The notes: generated by a model not told the origin, from the sequence alone. A stretch of 64,000 bases of DNA from JBAZWE01 sp041660545 (GCA_041660545.1 JBAZWE010000002.1:4422-68421); one strand, 5' to 3'. Shown: positions 8,623 through 16,570, counted from the stretch's first letter. Numbers and translations are program-made.

Positions 8623-9072
8623 TTAGCTTTCGGCCGCGACTATCACTTTCACCTTGGTGATCACACCCGTGTTAACTTCTACTTCGACCATGTAATCGCC
8701 GAGCTCCTTGATGGGCTCCTCGAGATTGATCTTCTTCTTGTCGATCTTGACGTCGCGAGCCTTCAGGATACCTTTGGAGATATCCGCGGATGTAACCGAC
8801 CCGAACAGCTTGCCGTCTTCGCCGGCCTTGGCGGTGACGGTGATGACTGTCTTGCCGAGAACCTGTGCCGTCTCCCCGGCGCGCTCGACGTCCTTGATCT
8901 TTTTGGCCTCCTCGGCCTCCTGCCTGCGCCTTATTTCTTCGATTCTTCCAGGCGACGCTACCTCGACAAGCTTGCGTGGCAGCAGGTAATTTCGCACATA
9001 ACCGTCTGAGACGGAAACAACCTTACCCTTGTCGCCAAGGTTCTCAACGTCCTGCAACAATATCACGTCCAT
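8623..9072 (-). CDS. rplI: Ribosomal protein bL9
   Basis: 149 residues, normal length. N-terminal MDVILLQDVENLGDKGKVVSV with the glycine-rich GYVRNYLLPRKL is the L9 signature that binds 23S rRNA. The central charged helix (EEIRRRQEAEEAKKI) and the C-terminal domain follow. Located between DUF2232 and dnaB. GAAAGGAG lies upstream of the ATG. Confidence 0.96.
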   Translation of the reverse strand: MDVILLQDVENLGDKGKVVSVSDGYVRNYLLPRKLVEVASPGRIEEIRRRQEAEEAKKIKDVERAGETAQVLGKTVITVTAKAGEDGKLFGSVTSADISKGILKARDVKIDKKKINLEEPIKELGDYMVEVEVNTGVITKVKVIVAAES

Positions 9073-9158
9073 GCCTTCCGGTCTCCTTTCTATTACATTT
9101 ATTTCAGCTATTTACAGATATTTTTTTCTGCAGCTGTTTGCGGCGTTCAACGCTCTCT

Positions 9159-10142
9159 TCAACGCGTTTTATTCTTGCCAAAACGGTGCCGGTAGTCCAG
9201 CCATGTGTCGAAAAGCCCCATCCACATCGTAAGCGACATGAGCGCTTCCAGCAGGATGAGAACCGTGTACACCGCCACCTGCTTCACCCGCGTGACCTTG
9301 TAAGCCCTGAGGAAGAAGCTGGCCACCGCCAGACCCTGTATGAAAAAAAGCACTGACGTTACGATATAGAGGTTGGCGCCTGTCAGCTCGAGCGCGTATG
9401 AATATGTGTCGGGCGCGTATGGGACCATCAGCTGGCAGAGCAGTCCGAATATAAACACATATGCGAATGCCCAATGCGCCCTGAAATCCCGGAAAATGAA
9501 ATCCTTCGGGAATGGCCGGCCCAAACGCTCAAACGACCATCTCGCTATGGCCATGTTTACTCCTGAAAACAGGAGGGAGGCCAGCAACACCAGCGCCGGC
9601 GCCATGTACGGCAATGACGAGGCGAAATCCCGTGCGTCCGAGATATTCGAGTCGATGTCCTGTTCACTCATACCCATCGACTGGTAGAGCTGCCGGCTCG
9701 GCTCCACTGCCATATCGAACATGGCATTGGTGGCGCTCACCGGACCGTTGCCGGTGATAAGAAGCAAAGCTCCCAACCACAGAAACAGCGTCACGAAAAA
9801 GATCGCGGCCATGAACATGAAGAGCCGCAGCTGCGGCATGCCGCGATTGATTGCAAAGCCGCCGCCGATGCCCGCCAACATCAAAACCATGACGATCAGC
9901 AGGCCCGCATAGACGCCAAGCAGCGGCGCGGTAAGGCCCATGCATACCGCTCCCGCCAGGAGGCTTACGATAAACCCCGATAAAAAACCATGGCGCGAGG
10001 TGATGTAAGCCACCGGAACCGGCAGCGCCGGCACGGCCACGACAGCCAGCAGCGGCATGAAGGCGATCGCGATTCCAAGGCCTGTCGATGCCGCTATCGC
10101 CTTGCTGATGTCCGGCAAGACCGGTTCGGTTTTGCTGCTCAT
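9159..10142 (-). CDS. DUF2232 (YybS-like) polytopic membrane protein
   Basis: 327 residues with about eight to nine hydrophobic segments, beginning with GLGIAIAFMPLLAVVAV and two near the C-terminus. Size, topology and position between rpsR and rplI match DUF2232/YybS proteins in the same operon in Gram-positive bacteria. The family is distantly related to ECF-transporter-type membrane proteins; no transported substrate is known. No catalytic motif is evident. Confidence 0.78.
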   Translation of the reverse strand: MSSKTEPVLPDISKAIAASTGLGIAIAFMPLLAVVAVPALPVPVAYITSRHGFLSGFIVSLLAGAVCMGLTAPLLGVYAGLLIVMVLMLAGIGGGFAINRGMPQLRLFMFMAAIFFVTLFLWLGALLLITGNGPVSATNAMFDMAVEPSRQLYQSMGMSEQDIDSNISDARDFASSLPYMAPALVLLASLLFSGVNMAIARWSFERLGRPFPKDFIFRDFRAHWAFAYVFIFGLLCQLMVPYAPDTYSYALELTGANLYIVTSVLFFIQGLAVASFFLRAYKVTRVKQVAVYTVLILLEALMSLTMWMGLFDTWLDYRHRFGKNKTR

Positions 10143-10170
10143 GCCGCTCCCGCAAAAACCAAAGCCGGAG

Positions 10171-10446
10171 CTATCTGGCCACGTAGGGCAGCAGCGCCAT
10201 CTCGCGGGAACGCTTGACCGCGATGGCCAGCTGGGCCTGGTGGCGCCGGCAGGTTCCGGTTACCCGACGGGCGCGGATCTTGCCGCGGTCGGAAACGTAC
10301 CGCCGCAGCTGGTTGTAGTTCTTGTAGTCGATCTCAACGACTTTTTCTTTGCAGAAATAGCAGTACTTGCGCCTCTGGGAGCCTGCTCCGCTCCGCCATG
10401 AAGGGCGCTTGGTGCCACTTTTGCGCGGTCCTCTTGATGGTGGCAT
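10171..10446 (-). CDS. rpsR: Ribosomal protein bS18, zinc-binding (C+) form
   Basis: 91 residues. The core YCYFCKEKVVEIDYKN and the following RRYVSDRGKI are typical S18. It keeps the cysteine set CYFC plus C..H (TGTCRRHQ), so this is the zinc-binding form rather than the Cys-free paralogue used under zinc starvation. The N-terminus has a 20-residue basic Ser/Arg-rich extension. Downstream of ssb, separated by a structured intergenic region. Confidence 0.95.
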   Translation of the reverse strand: MPPSRGPRKSGTKRPSWRSGAGSQRRKYCYFCKEKVVEIDYKNYNQLRRYVSDRGKIRARRVTGTCRRHQAQLAIAVKRSREMALLPYVAR

Positions 10447-10480
10447 ATATCCTTTCCTTCAATTCGTATTTAATGTGAAC

Positions 10481-10552
10481 CCGGTTTCCGGACGGCCCTG
10501 GTTTATTTTCTCAACCAGGGCTCGGCTGGTTCCAATCGTCGGCGGAAACCGG
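10481..10552 (-). promoter_or_regulatory. Nested inverted repeats between ssb and rpsR
   Basis: A 10-bp outer stem (CCGGTTTCCG, 10481-10490, with CGGAAACCGG, 10543-10552) encloses a perfect 8-bp hairpin (CCCTGGTT 10496-10503 with AACCAGGG 10513-10520). It is transcribed between ssb and rpsR and lies 35 nt upstream of the rpsR start. It could be an RNA processing or attenuation site or an autoregulatory target; no known RNA family was recognised. Confidence 0.5.
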
Positions 10553-10568
10553 ACGTATCATGCTTTCG

Positions 10569-11021
10569 TTAAAACGGTATGTCGTCGTCGCTGGATGAAG
10601 ATGCCGGAGCGTTGAAATCGGACGTATCCGGCTCCAGACCCGAAGGCGCACCCGCAGCTACCGGAGCGCTCGCTGATGCACCGGAGTCCTGTTTCGAGCC
10701 CAGGAACTGCACGGTGCTGGCGATGACTTCGACCTTCGAGCGCTTGCTCCCGTCCTGGGCTTCCCAGGTGCGGTAGCTCAAACGCCCGTCGATCGCGACC
10801 GGCCGGCCCTTGCTCAAGTAGCGGCTGCAGCTCTCGGCCTGGGCTCCCCAGACGACGATGTCGAAGAAGTTGGGTTTCTCGACCCATTCCCCGGCGTCGT
10901 TCTTGTAACCTTCATTGACCGCCAGCCCCAGTGTGCATACGGATTTGCCGTTGGGCGTGGTCCGAAGCTCGGGGTCGCGGGTTAAGTTTCCTACCAGTAC
11001 TACTCTGTTGATGCTGGCCAT
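10569..11021 (-). CDS. ssb: Single-stranded DNA-binding protein
   Basis: 150 residues. N-terminal OB fold begins SINRVVLVGNLTRDPELR and continues through FFDIVVWG and GRLSYRTWEAQDGSKR. A low-complexity Ala/Ser/Gly linker (residues 108-143) leads to the acidic tip DDDIPF that recruits partner proteins. It lies 12 bp downstream of rpsF in the usual S6-SSB-S18 order. GGAGGCCC precedes the ATG. Confidence 0.96.
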   Translation of the reverse strand: MASINRVVLVGNLTRDPELRTTPNGKSVCTLGLAVNEGYKNDAGEWVEKPNFFDIVVWGAQAESCSRYLSKGRPVAIDGRLSYRTWEAQDGSKRSKVEVIASTVQFLGSKQDSGASASAPVAAGAPSGLEPDTSDFNAPASSSSDDDIPF

Positions 11022-11033
11022 TTTGGGCCTCCT

Positions 11034-11372
11034 TTAACTCTCACTTGCCACTTTTTCCTTGAGTGCCACCGGCATGAAGCGGATGACCTCGTCGGTTATT
11101 CTCAGGATGCGCGAGATTTCGTCAAGCGCAGCCGCTGGTGCGGTGAGAGTGATTACATAGTAGAAGGCGTCGCGGATGTGATTGATCTCGTAGGCGAGGC
11201 GTCTTTTGCCCCATTCCTCGACCTTGTCAACCTTGCCCTGGCCGTCGTCGGCCGTTTTTGTGATGCGCTCCAGGATTTCCTTCTGGCGCTCGGGCTCCGC
11301 TTCCGGGTTCAGCAGAAGCATTATTTCGTAATTGCTCGTAGTTCTCACCTCCTTCGGTCTGGGCGGCCCCAT
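11034..11372 (-). CDS. rpsF: Ribosomal protein bS6
   Basis: S6 core NYEIMLLLNPEAEPERQ, then GKRRLAYEINHIRDAFYYVI and the C-terminal ITDEVIRFMPV. The ATG at 11372 gives 112 residues but sits inside a hairpin and has no good SD. An in-frame GTG at 11348, overlapping AAGGAGGTG, would give 104 residues and a start closer to the family norm, though the SD spacing is unusually short. First gene of the S6-SSB-S18-L9-DnaB operon. Confidence 0.93.
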   Translation of the reverse strand: MGPPRPKEVRTTSNYEIMLLLNPEAEPERQKEILERITKTADDGQGKVDKVEEWGKRRLAYEINHIRDAFYYVITLTAPAAALDEISRILRITDEVIRFMPVALKEKVASES

Positions 11373-11385
11373 GCCTAAAGCATGG
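11345..11385 (-). promoter_or_regulatory. rpsF leader hairpin next to the Shine-Dalgarno
   Basis: CCATGC (11369-11374) and GCATGG (11380-11385) form a hairpin just 5' of GACCGAAGGAGGTGAG in the transcript. rpsF leaders often bind the S6:S18 complex through a CCG-containing bulge; CCG occurs twice here (GGCCGCC, ACCGAAGG). The similarity is suggestive only. Confidence 0.3.
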
Positions 11386-11595
11386 AGCAGGAGTGGAAGA
11401 TATTCTTCTGTTTGAGGAAGTCAAGAGTATAGCAGATGGGGCGGATGTAATGAATCCGGGGACTGGATAAAGCCCAAAGCCCGTGTTTGAACTTTTTCGA
11501 CGCCGGGCATCTGCTACACATGAAGGAAAACAGTGACAAACTGCAAAATCCGCAAGAGGCCTGGAAATACAGCGGAATCAAAGAAGGAGAGGAAT

Positions 11596-12372
11596 ATGCC
11601 CAGCCAGCAGACCGTGCAACTGGTCGCCGGATGGCCGCCCTCCGGCGAACCGCATATCAAGATCAGCGTCGGCGCCTGCCATCTTAAGGTAACCCCGGGA
11701 GAAAAGCTTGCCTGGGTCAGCGGGACCTATGAAGACCCGACCGGCGGCCTGGAATCCAAAATCGTACAGGAGGGCGATAGCGTCAGGGTATCCCAGAAAA
11801 CCAGCCTGTCGCGCTTTAAAACGGCTTTTTCCGGAGCACCCCGGATGGAGCTTAAGCTGGGCGATAAAAAACCATACCATCTTACGCTCGAGGGTGGCGC
11901 CAGCAACAACAGTTTCGAGCTGGGCGGGCTGCCGGTGACCGGCCTCACCGTCAGGCAGGGAGCGGGCAAGAGCGCGTTTGATTTCTCCGAACCCAACCCA
12001 GGGGAAATGGGATCGATCGACATCGACACCGGCGCGGTCAGCCTCTCGATGCGCAACCTGGCCAACGCCAACTTCGCCGAGATGAGGATGAACGGCGGCG
12101 CTTCTTCGTACGAGTTCGATTTCGGCGGCGAGCTGAAACGTGACGCCAACGTCCGGATCGACGTGGGCATGGCCGCGGTCAGGATAAGCGTACCGGCAAC
12201 GACTGCGGCAAAGATCACGCCGAACCCGGTTATCGGCGGCCTGGACGTCGGCGACGGCTTCACCAAGCAGGAGGGCGCCTTCTGGACGAGGGCCGCCGTG
12301 GACGGGAAAACCCCGGTTTTGACCATCGCCGCGAGCGTTACGCTGGGGTCGCTGAGTTTTCAGCTGGGGTGA
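11596..12372 (+). CDS. Toastrack-like repetitive beta protein, LiaF/DUF4097-type (hypothetical)
   Basis: 258 residues, no signal peptide or membrane segment. Repeating short beta strands rich in Gly, Asn and Asp (for example ELGGLPVTGLTVRQGAGKSAFDF and AEMRMNGGASSYEFDFGG) resemble the toastrack beta-solenoid of LiaF/DUF4097 C-terminal domains. The ATG at 11596 follows GAAGGAGAGG; a longer frame from 11533 lacks an SD. Divergent from rpsF. Possibly a membrane-stress-related sensor partner; function not inferred further. Confidence 0.55.
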   Translation: MPSQQTVQLVAGWPPSGEPHIKISVGACHLKVTPGEKLAWVSGTYEDPTGGLESKIVQEGDSVRVSQKTSLSRFKTAFSGAPRMELKLGDKKPYHLTLEGGASNNSFELGGLPVTGLTVRQGAGKSAFDFSEPNPGEMGSIDIDTGAVSLSMRNLANANFAEMRMNGGASSYEFDFGGELKRDANVRIDVGMAAVRISVPATTAAKITPNPVIGGLDVGDGFTKQEGAFWTRAAVDGKTPVLTIAASVTLGSLSFQLG

Positions 12373-12465
12373 GTGGGGAGGAAAGGCGCCTGATACTGAC
12401 TGTGCCTTTGTTATAATTGCGGCATCAGTGGATAGAACAGGTAACACACCTGCATAATATGAGGA

Positions 12466-12503
12466 GTATTGAGATCCTTCGGCGCTGCGCGCCTCAGGAT
12501 GAC
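12466..12503. repeat. Half copy of a dispersed palindromic repeat
   Basis: GAGATCCTTCGGCGCTGCGC followed by CCTCAGGATGACA matches one arm of the hairpin element at 14227-14334 and the common bacterial intergenic GATCCTTCG...CTCAGGATGACA palindrome. It lies just upstream of the SAM hydroxide adenosyltransferase gene; a TATAAT -10-like box occurs at 12412-12417. Confidence 0.55.
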
Positions 12504-12518
12504 AATAGAGAGGTCGTC

Positions 12519-13331
12519 ATGGCGGAACATAGATTCATAACCTTTTTGAGCGATTTCGGTCTCACCGACGATTTCGTGGGCACCTGCCACGGGGTCATCA
12601 AGAAGATCGCCCCCGAAGCGCAGATAATCGATCTTACCCATGAGATCACGCGCCATCATATCCTCGAGGGGGCACTCGTAATCAAGAACTCGCTCCCCTA
12701 TATGCCGGAAAGTGTCATCCTGGGCGTGGTCGACCCCGGTGTCGGCGGCGACCGCAAGCCGCTGGCCATCCGCACCGCCGAGAACCGCTACCTCGTGGGA
12801 CCGGATAACGGGCTGCTTTCGCTGGCGGCCGACGCCCTCGGCGGCGCAGAACAGGCGGTGGAGCTTACCTGTTCCATCTATAGTCTGCCCGAGGTATGCA
12901 AGACCTTCGAAGGCCGGGACCTCTTTTCACCGGCCGCGGCCCACCTTTCACAGGGCGTGGCGATAGATAAACTGGGGGCGCCGGTAGATGTAGATACCCT
13001 CGAACGTGTCACTCTGCCGGAGCCACTTATGGCGGAAGGCGCCGTGACAGCAACGGTCCTCTACACCGACCGCTTCGGCAACGTGCAACTGAACCTGACC
13101 CGGAATGAGCTTGAAAGCATCGGAGCCGGTCTGGGAAAAAATGTCGAGGTTGTACATGGCGACGAGCGCTGGGAGGTTCCTTTCGTCCAGTCCTTCGCCG
13201 ACGTCGACCAGGAGAACATCCTCGTTTATGAGGATTCCTATAAGCAGATATCGTTTTCCGTCAACCAGGGCGACGCCGCCAAGGTCTTCCAGATAACTCC
13301 TGGCAATCAGATGCGCTTTCGTGCCCTCTAG
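12519..13331 (+). CDS. SAM hydroxide adenosyltransferase (DUF62/SAM_adeno_trans family)
   Basis: 270 residues from the ATG at 12519 (GAGAGGTCGTC upstream). Hallmarks: SDFGLTDDFVGTCHGVIKK, DLTHEI, VVDPGVGGDRKP, VGPDNGLLS and FEGRDLFSPAAAHL. Characterised members hydrolyse S-adenosylmethionine to adenosine and methionine with water as nucleophile; halogenase relatives carry an extra loop that is not evident here. A longer frame from 12417 would translate the upstream repeat and is rejected. It is followed 7 bp later by a DUF3343 gene. Cellular role unsettled. Confidence 0.88.
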   Translation: MAEHRFITFLSDFGLTDDFVGTCHGVIKKIAPEAQIIDLTHEITRHHILEGALVIKNSLPYMPESVILGVVDPGVGGDRKPLAIRTAENRYLVGPDNGLLSLAADALGGAEQAVELTCSIYSLPEVCKTFEGRDLFSPAAAHLSQGVAIDKLGAPVDVDTLERVTLPEPLMAEGAVTATVLYTDRFGNVQLNLTRNELESIGAGLGKNVEVVHGDERWEVPFVQSFADVDQENILVYEDSYKQISFSVNQGDAAKVFQITPGNQMRFRAL

Positions 13332-13338
13332 AGCATAA

Positions 13339-13611
13339 GTGACGCCCGCCAAAGACAATTCACAGGCGCCGGACGGTGGCGGGAGAGCCATTTTTCTGTT
13401 CGACACCACCCACGCGGCCATGGAAGCCGAGCAGCTGATAATCGACGCCGGTTTCTGGTGCGATGTCGTGCCGCGCCCCCCTGGCACGATGTCTTCGCTA
13501 TGCGGACTGGCTATTGAAGTAATGGCAGCGGATGCAGGTGGTGTCCGAAACGTGTTAATCTCAGAAGGTATCCCATTTGAAATCTACCAACCGGAAGTGG
13601 AAGCGCATTGA
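13339..13611 (+). CDS. DUF3343 small protein (putative Se/S carrier-like)
   Basis: 90 residues, GTG start. AIFLFDTTHAAMEAEQLIIDAG, the proline-rich VVPRPPGTMSSLCGLAIEV and IPFEIYQ fit the DUF3343 family, whose invariant Cys in the SS-x-CG motif (here SSLCG) led to its description as a putative selenium/sulfur carrier-like family. It overlaps the next start (TTGA). The link to selenium use is family-level annotation only, but is of interest given the UGA-containing gene at 1942-2196. Confidence 0.7.
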   Translation: MTPAKDNSQAPDGGGRAIFLFDTTHAAMEAEQLIIDAGFWCDVVPRPPGTMSSLCGLAIEVMAADAGGVRNVLISEGIPFEIYQPEVEAH

Positions 13612-14201
13612 ATTCGAAACCTGAAAGCAAACTCAATATGGACGAACCACAGTCTGTGGCTGACAAGAGCGGGATTCTCAGTCTCGACCAGCGCGTATAC
13701 CGCGCCTTCAGGACGAAATGCCACCCACGCCCTCTGGAACTCACCATATCCCTGTTTTCCAAAACCGGCAACTGGGGAATATTCTGGGTGGTGCTGGCAG
13801 CGGTTTTTGCGGTGGCTTACTGGTACACCGGCTCCGAACACGGCCGCCCCATGATCGTCTCCGTCCCCGTGGTGGTCTTTTCCACGCTGTTGTTCAATTC
13901 CTTTTTAAAAGAATCTCTCAGGCGCGAAAGGCCGGTTTCCGACGATCCGGCTCTAAAGCCGCTCGTGGGCGTTCCATCAAGTAAATCGTTCCCCTCGTCG
14001 CATGCCGCGATGTCATTTGCCGCGGCGACGATCCTCACATATATAGAACCTCCGCTGGCGCCCCTCTTTTACGGTCTGGCTTTACTGATGTCATGGTCGC
14101 GTGTCTACGTCGGTGTTCATTATCCCTCCGACGTTCTTGCGGGCACCGCGGTCGGTCTTATCTCCGGCGCGCTCTGGACACTCTTTTTTATTATTTTTTA
14201 G
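13608..14201 (+). CDS. PAP2-family membrane phosphatase
   Basis: 197 residues with four to five membrane segments. The PAP2 signature is complete: KESLRRERP (KX6RP-like), PSSKSFPSSHAAMSFA (PSGH-like) and SRVYVGVHYPSDVLAG (SRX5HX3D). Such enzymes dephosphorylate lipid phosphates such as undecaprenyl diphosphate or phosphatidate on the outer face of the membrane. The TTG at 13608 overlaps the DUF3343 stop and has GGAAG upstream; the ATG at 13638 is an alternative start. Confidence 0.85.
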   Translation: MNSKPESKLNMDEPQSVADKSGILSLDQRVYRAFRTKCHPRPLELTISLFSKTGNWGIFWVVLAAVFAVAYWYTGSEHGRPMIVSVPVVVFSTLLFNSFLKESLRRERPVSDDPALKPLVGVPSSKSFPSSHAAMSFAAATILTYIEPPLAPLFYGLALLMSWSRVYVGVHYPSDVLAGTAVGLISGALWTLFFIIF

Positions 14202-14226
14202 GACGGCGCGGGTAGCGCTCCGATTT

Positions 14227-14334
14227 GTCATTCTTAAGACACTAGGAGCGAAGCGAGGAGTGCCGAAGAATCTGCTTGTTGCGATAAAACACCCGAAAAG
14301 CAGATCCTACGTCGCTTTGCTCCTCAGGATGACA
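14227..14334. repeat. Dispersed palindromic repeat element
   Basis: Terminal imperfect inverted repeat: GTCATTCTTAAGAC...AGGAGCGAAGCGA...GAATCTGCTT on the left and AGCAGATCC...TCGCTTTGCTCCTCAGGATGAC on the right. This is the widespread non-coding REP/MITE-like palindrome found between genes in many bacteria. Further partial arms follow at about 14356-14376 and 14395-14440. No gene is seen in 14202-14458. Confidence 0.7.
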
Positions 14335-14458
14335 GGTAATCTGAGCTGATGTTTGCGCCTCAGGATGACAGTTGATCTGAGTTGACGTTTGCTCACCAGG
14401 GCCTGCCCTGGGCGCAGCGAAGGAATGGCAGGTAATCTGAGTTTGGAGGACGAAAGAA

Positions 14459-14854
14459 ATGCATGAATTCATGGTCTCAACCGGCTCACGCAGCGAACTT
14501 GTGGACATAACGGCCCAAGTAAGCCGGGCGGTCACTGAAAGCGGAGTCGCAGACGGTATCTGCCATGTGTTCATTCCTCACACCACGGCGGCGGTAACCA
14601 TTAACGAGGGAGCCGACCCCGCCGTGAGACTCGACATGATCGCCGGCCTGGACAAGGCCATTCCCTGGAACGACGGTTACTCGCATGTTGAGGGAAATTC
14701 CGCCGCCCACATCAAGACCAGCCTGGTCGGTTCAAGCGAAACCATAATCGTTGACGGTGGACGGCTCGTTCTCGGTACCTGGCAGACCATATACTTCTGC
14801 GAGTTCGACGGTCCGCGGACAAGGAAAGTATTGGTAAAAGTAACCGCGGACTGA
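14459..14854 (+). CDS. yjbQ: YjbQ/UPF0047 family protein
   Basis: 131 residues, the full family length. CHVFIPHTTAAVTINEGADP with the conserved His/Thr/Asn/Glu, then GYSHVEGNSAAHIKTSLVG and LGTWQTIYFCEFDGPR, are the UPF0047 hallmarks. Some members show weak thiamine-phosphate synthase activity, but the in vivo role is unclear. GGAGGACGAAAGAA precedes the ATG. Its promoter region contains the dispersed repeat. Confidence 0.9.
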   Translation: MHEFMVSTGSRSELVDITAQVSRAVTESGVADGICHVFIPHTTAAVTINEGADPAVRLDMIAGLDKAIPWNDGYSHVEGNSAAHIKTSLVGSSETIIVDGGRLVLGTWQTIYFCEFDGPRTRKVLVKVTAD

Positions 14855-14935
14855 TAGGTTTCGCACCAGTATGATTAAAGAAACCTTCCGCCACAGACTG
14901 AGTCACTTGATTTTCTTGCTCCGGGAGCGCCGGCT

Positions 14936-15655
14936 TTGACGGCCCTGCTGCTGGCCCTGCTTGCCTCCTCGTTCACCATCGCCGGCGGCAGCCTGCCGCT
15001 GTTGCGCAGGGACATGGGAGAGCGCAGCATTTCCCTGCTGATAGCTTTTTCCGCCGGCGTGCTGCTATCGGCCGGTGTCAACGACATGTTGCCGGAGAGC
15101 TTCTCTCTGGCGGGAAGCACGGCCGCCATCGGCGTGAGCGCCGGCTTCATCCTCCTGTATCTGATTGAGAAAGTAACGATGGTACACGCCTGCCGCGAGC
15201 AGGGATGCAAGGTGCATCCGTTCGGCTTCTTCGCCCTGACCGGCATCGGTTTTCACACGATGCTGGATGGTTTTTCCATCGCCGTCAGCGGCTCGGTGCG
15301 AGCGTCCCTGGGCCTGGTCGTGGCCTTCGCCGTGCTGGCCCACAGTTTTCCCAGCGGCGTTTCGGTAGCCGGGGTGATGCTTTCCTGTGGCTATCGGCGC
15401 AAAAAGGCCTGGGGGGTTCTGATAATCCTCGCCCTGCAGGCGGTGGTCGGCGCCGTGGTGGGGCTTTTCTTTTCCGAGGCCAGCGAGGCGGCGCTCGGCT
15501 TTGCCATCGGCCTCTCCGCCGGCACCTTCCTCTATATCTCCACCAGTGACCTGCTACCTGTCGCCCACGAGACAAACTGGCGCGACTACGGCGTTCCCGC
15601 CGCGTTCACCGCCGGCTTCGCCCTGATGCTGGCAACGGCGCTGGCGCTGGGTTGA
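14936..15655 (+). CDS. ZIP-family metal transporter
   Basis: 239 residues, eight predicted membrane segments. TM4 carries GIGFHTMLDGFSIAV and TM5 AVLAHSFPSGVSVAGV, the positions of the ZIP binuclear metal site. The second His is kept, but the usual Glu of HNxPEG is Ser (HSFPSG), so metal preference may differ from zinc. Start is TTG at 14936 with CGGGAG 11 nt upstream. No metal-responsive site is visible upstream. Confidence 0.8.
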   Translation: MTALLLALLASSFTIAGGSLPLLRRDMGERSISLLIAFSAGVLLSAGVNDMLPESFSLAGSTAAIGVSAGFILLYLIEKVTMVHACREQGCKVHPFGFFALTGIGFHTMLDGFSIAVSGSVRASLGLVVAFAVLAHSFPSGVSVAGVMLSCGYRRKKAWGVLIILALQAVVGAVVGLFFSEASEAALGFAIGLSAGTFLYISTSDLLPVAHETNWRDYGVPAAFTAGFALMLATALALG

Positions 15656-15671
15656 GCCTTAGCCAGGCTCT

Positions 15672-15969
15672 CTAGGCGAAATCCCACCAGAGCGTGTGCG
15701 GGAGAGCGCCGGGCACGGCAAGTGATATCGCCAGCGCCATGTTCTGTGTCCCGGAAACCACCGGCCTGCCGGCAACCGCCACCCCGATCTTTTTTGACTC
15801 CTGGGGCTCACATACTCCAGAACGACATCGAACCGTCCTCGGGACCGCCGATGAAGAAGCTCCTCAAATGCAGGATCAGCGGATAGCTCAAAAATAGCGT
15901 TATCGCAAGGTAGGCTGATGTCAGCGAGATCCCGCGCCGCACCCTGGTCTTCATGAAGAGGTCCAGCAT
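15672..15969 (-). pseudogene. Frameshifted remnant of a small membrane protein
   Basis: On the minus strand, MKTRVRRGISLTSAYLAITL (start 15954 or 15969) leads into a hydrophobic stretch and GGPEDGSMSFWSM, like the N-terminus of large polytopic glycosyltransferase-type membrane proteins, then hits TGA at 15808. A natural-looking high-GC3 frame resumes one base out of phase (KKIGVAVAGRPVVSGTQ ... LPHTLWWDFA, stop 15672). This looks like a decayed or frameshifted gene; the protein family is not recognised. Confidence 0.35.
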
Positions 15970-16111
15970 GAGCCTCCCGACTCCGGTTGACCGGTCAAGT
16001 ATATTTGCTGTTGACGGCTCTGGCAAAGCCCGCCGGTGTACGTGATTTTTTAACCTTCCTGCTGGCCGCCGCTCCCTGTCCTCCTTGAGACAGGCCGGCA
16101 CTGCTTTAAGT

Positions 16112-16155
16112 CCATTCACCGTTTTGTCACATTCTGTTCACTACCTTTTAACCTG
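16112..16155 (+). promoter_or_regulatory. PHO box (four 11-nt direct-repeat units)
   Basis: ATTCACCGTTT, TGTCACATTCT, GTTCACTACCT and TTTAACCTGCG follow one another at exactly 11-nt spacing. The repeat sense and unit length match actinobacterial PhoP boxes. The last unit is nearly the same as that of the pstS box. It lies 62 bp upstream of the small gene at 16217. Confidence 0.75.
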
Positions 16156-16216
16156 CGTGAGTGAAAAACCATCTACCATTCACGTTGTAGATGCGTAACA
16201 CGCAAGGGAGGTGAAA

Positions 16217-16471
16217 TTGAGCATCACAACCATAGTTCCGAAAAATGAAGTCTGCTGTAACGAGGACCGCGTCAATGTCCTGTGTCTCCTGAAGTCGCAG
16301 ATGAATTTCCCTGTTGAACTCGAGGCCATAAGCCAGACCTTAAAGATACCGCTCTGGCGGGTCGAGCGGGTGGTCACGGATCTGGAGGGCCATATCACCG
16401 GCGAGGACGGCGGCGAAAACGCATACCTGCACAGGGCAAGGTGTAGCAGCAGGGCTGTCTACATCTCCTGA
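16217..16471 (+). CDS. Small winged-helix-like protein in the phosphate regulon
   Basis: 84 residues from TTG at 16217 (GGGAGGTG 4-5 nt upstream; the GTG at 16211 lies inside the SD). The middle (RVNVLCLLKSQMNF ... ISQTLKIPLWRVERVVTDLEG) resembles a short winged helix with a turn of alternating hydrophobics, suggesting DNA or protein binding. Contains cysteines at CCNEDRVNVLC and near the C-terminus. Its own PHO box indicates induction by phosphate limitation together with pstSCAB. The family is not recognised. Confidence 0.6.
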   Translation: MSITTIVPKNEVCCNEDRVNVLCLLKSQMNFPVELEAISQTLKIPLWRVERVVTDLEGHITGEDGGENAYLHRARCSSRAVYIS

Positions 16472-16526
16472 TGTACAGCCCGTTTCAAATGCTTTTTCCC
16501 CGAAGTTGCGGGCGGCATAACCGCCC

Positions 16527-16570
16527 GTTCACATTTTGTTCACATTTCATTCACCGCATTGTAACCTGCG
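16527..16570 (+). promoter_or_regulatory. PHO box upstream of pstS
   Basis: Four consecutive 11-nt units: GTTCACATTTT, GTTCACATTTC, ATTCACCGCAT, TGTAACCTGCG. The first two differ in one base. It lies about 58 bp upstream of the pstS ATG, where a PhoP/PhoB-type regulator would activate transcription. A GC hairpin (GGGCGG-CATAA-CCGCCC, 16510-16526) just upstream may terminate the preceding small gene. Confidence 0.85.

Noticed and set aside
12417..12518. Longer N-terminus of the SAM hydroxide adenosyltransferase
   Set aside because: It would translate the dispersed repeat; the ATG at 12519 has a good SD and begins at the conserved domain.
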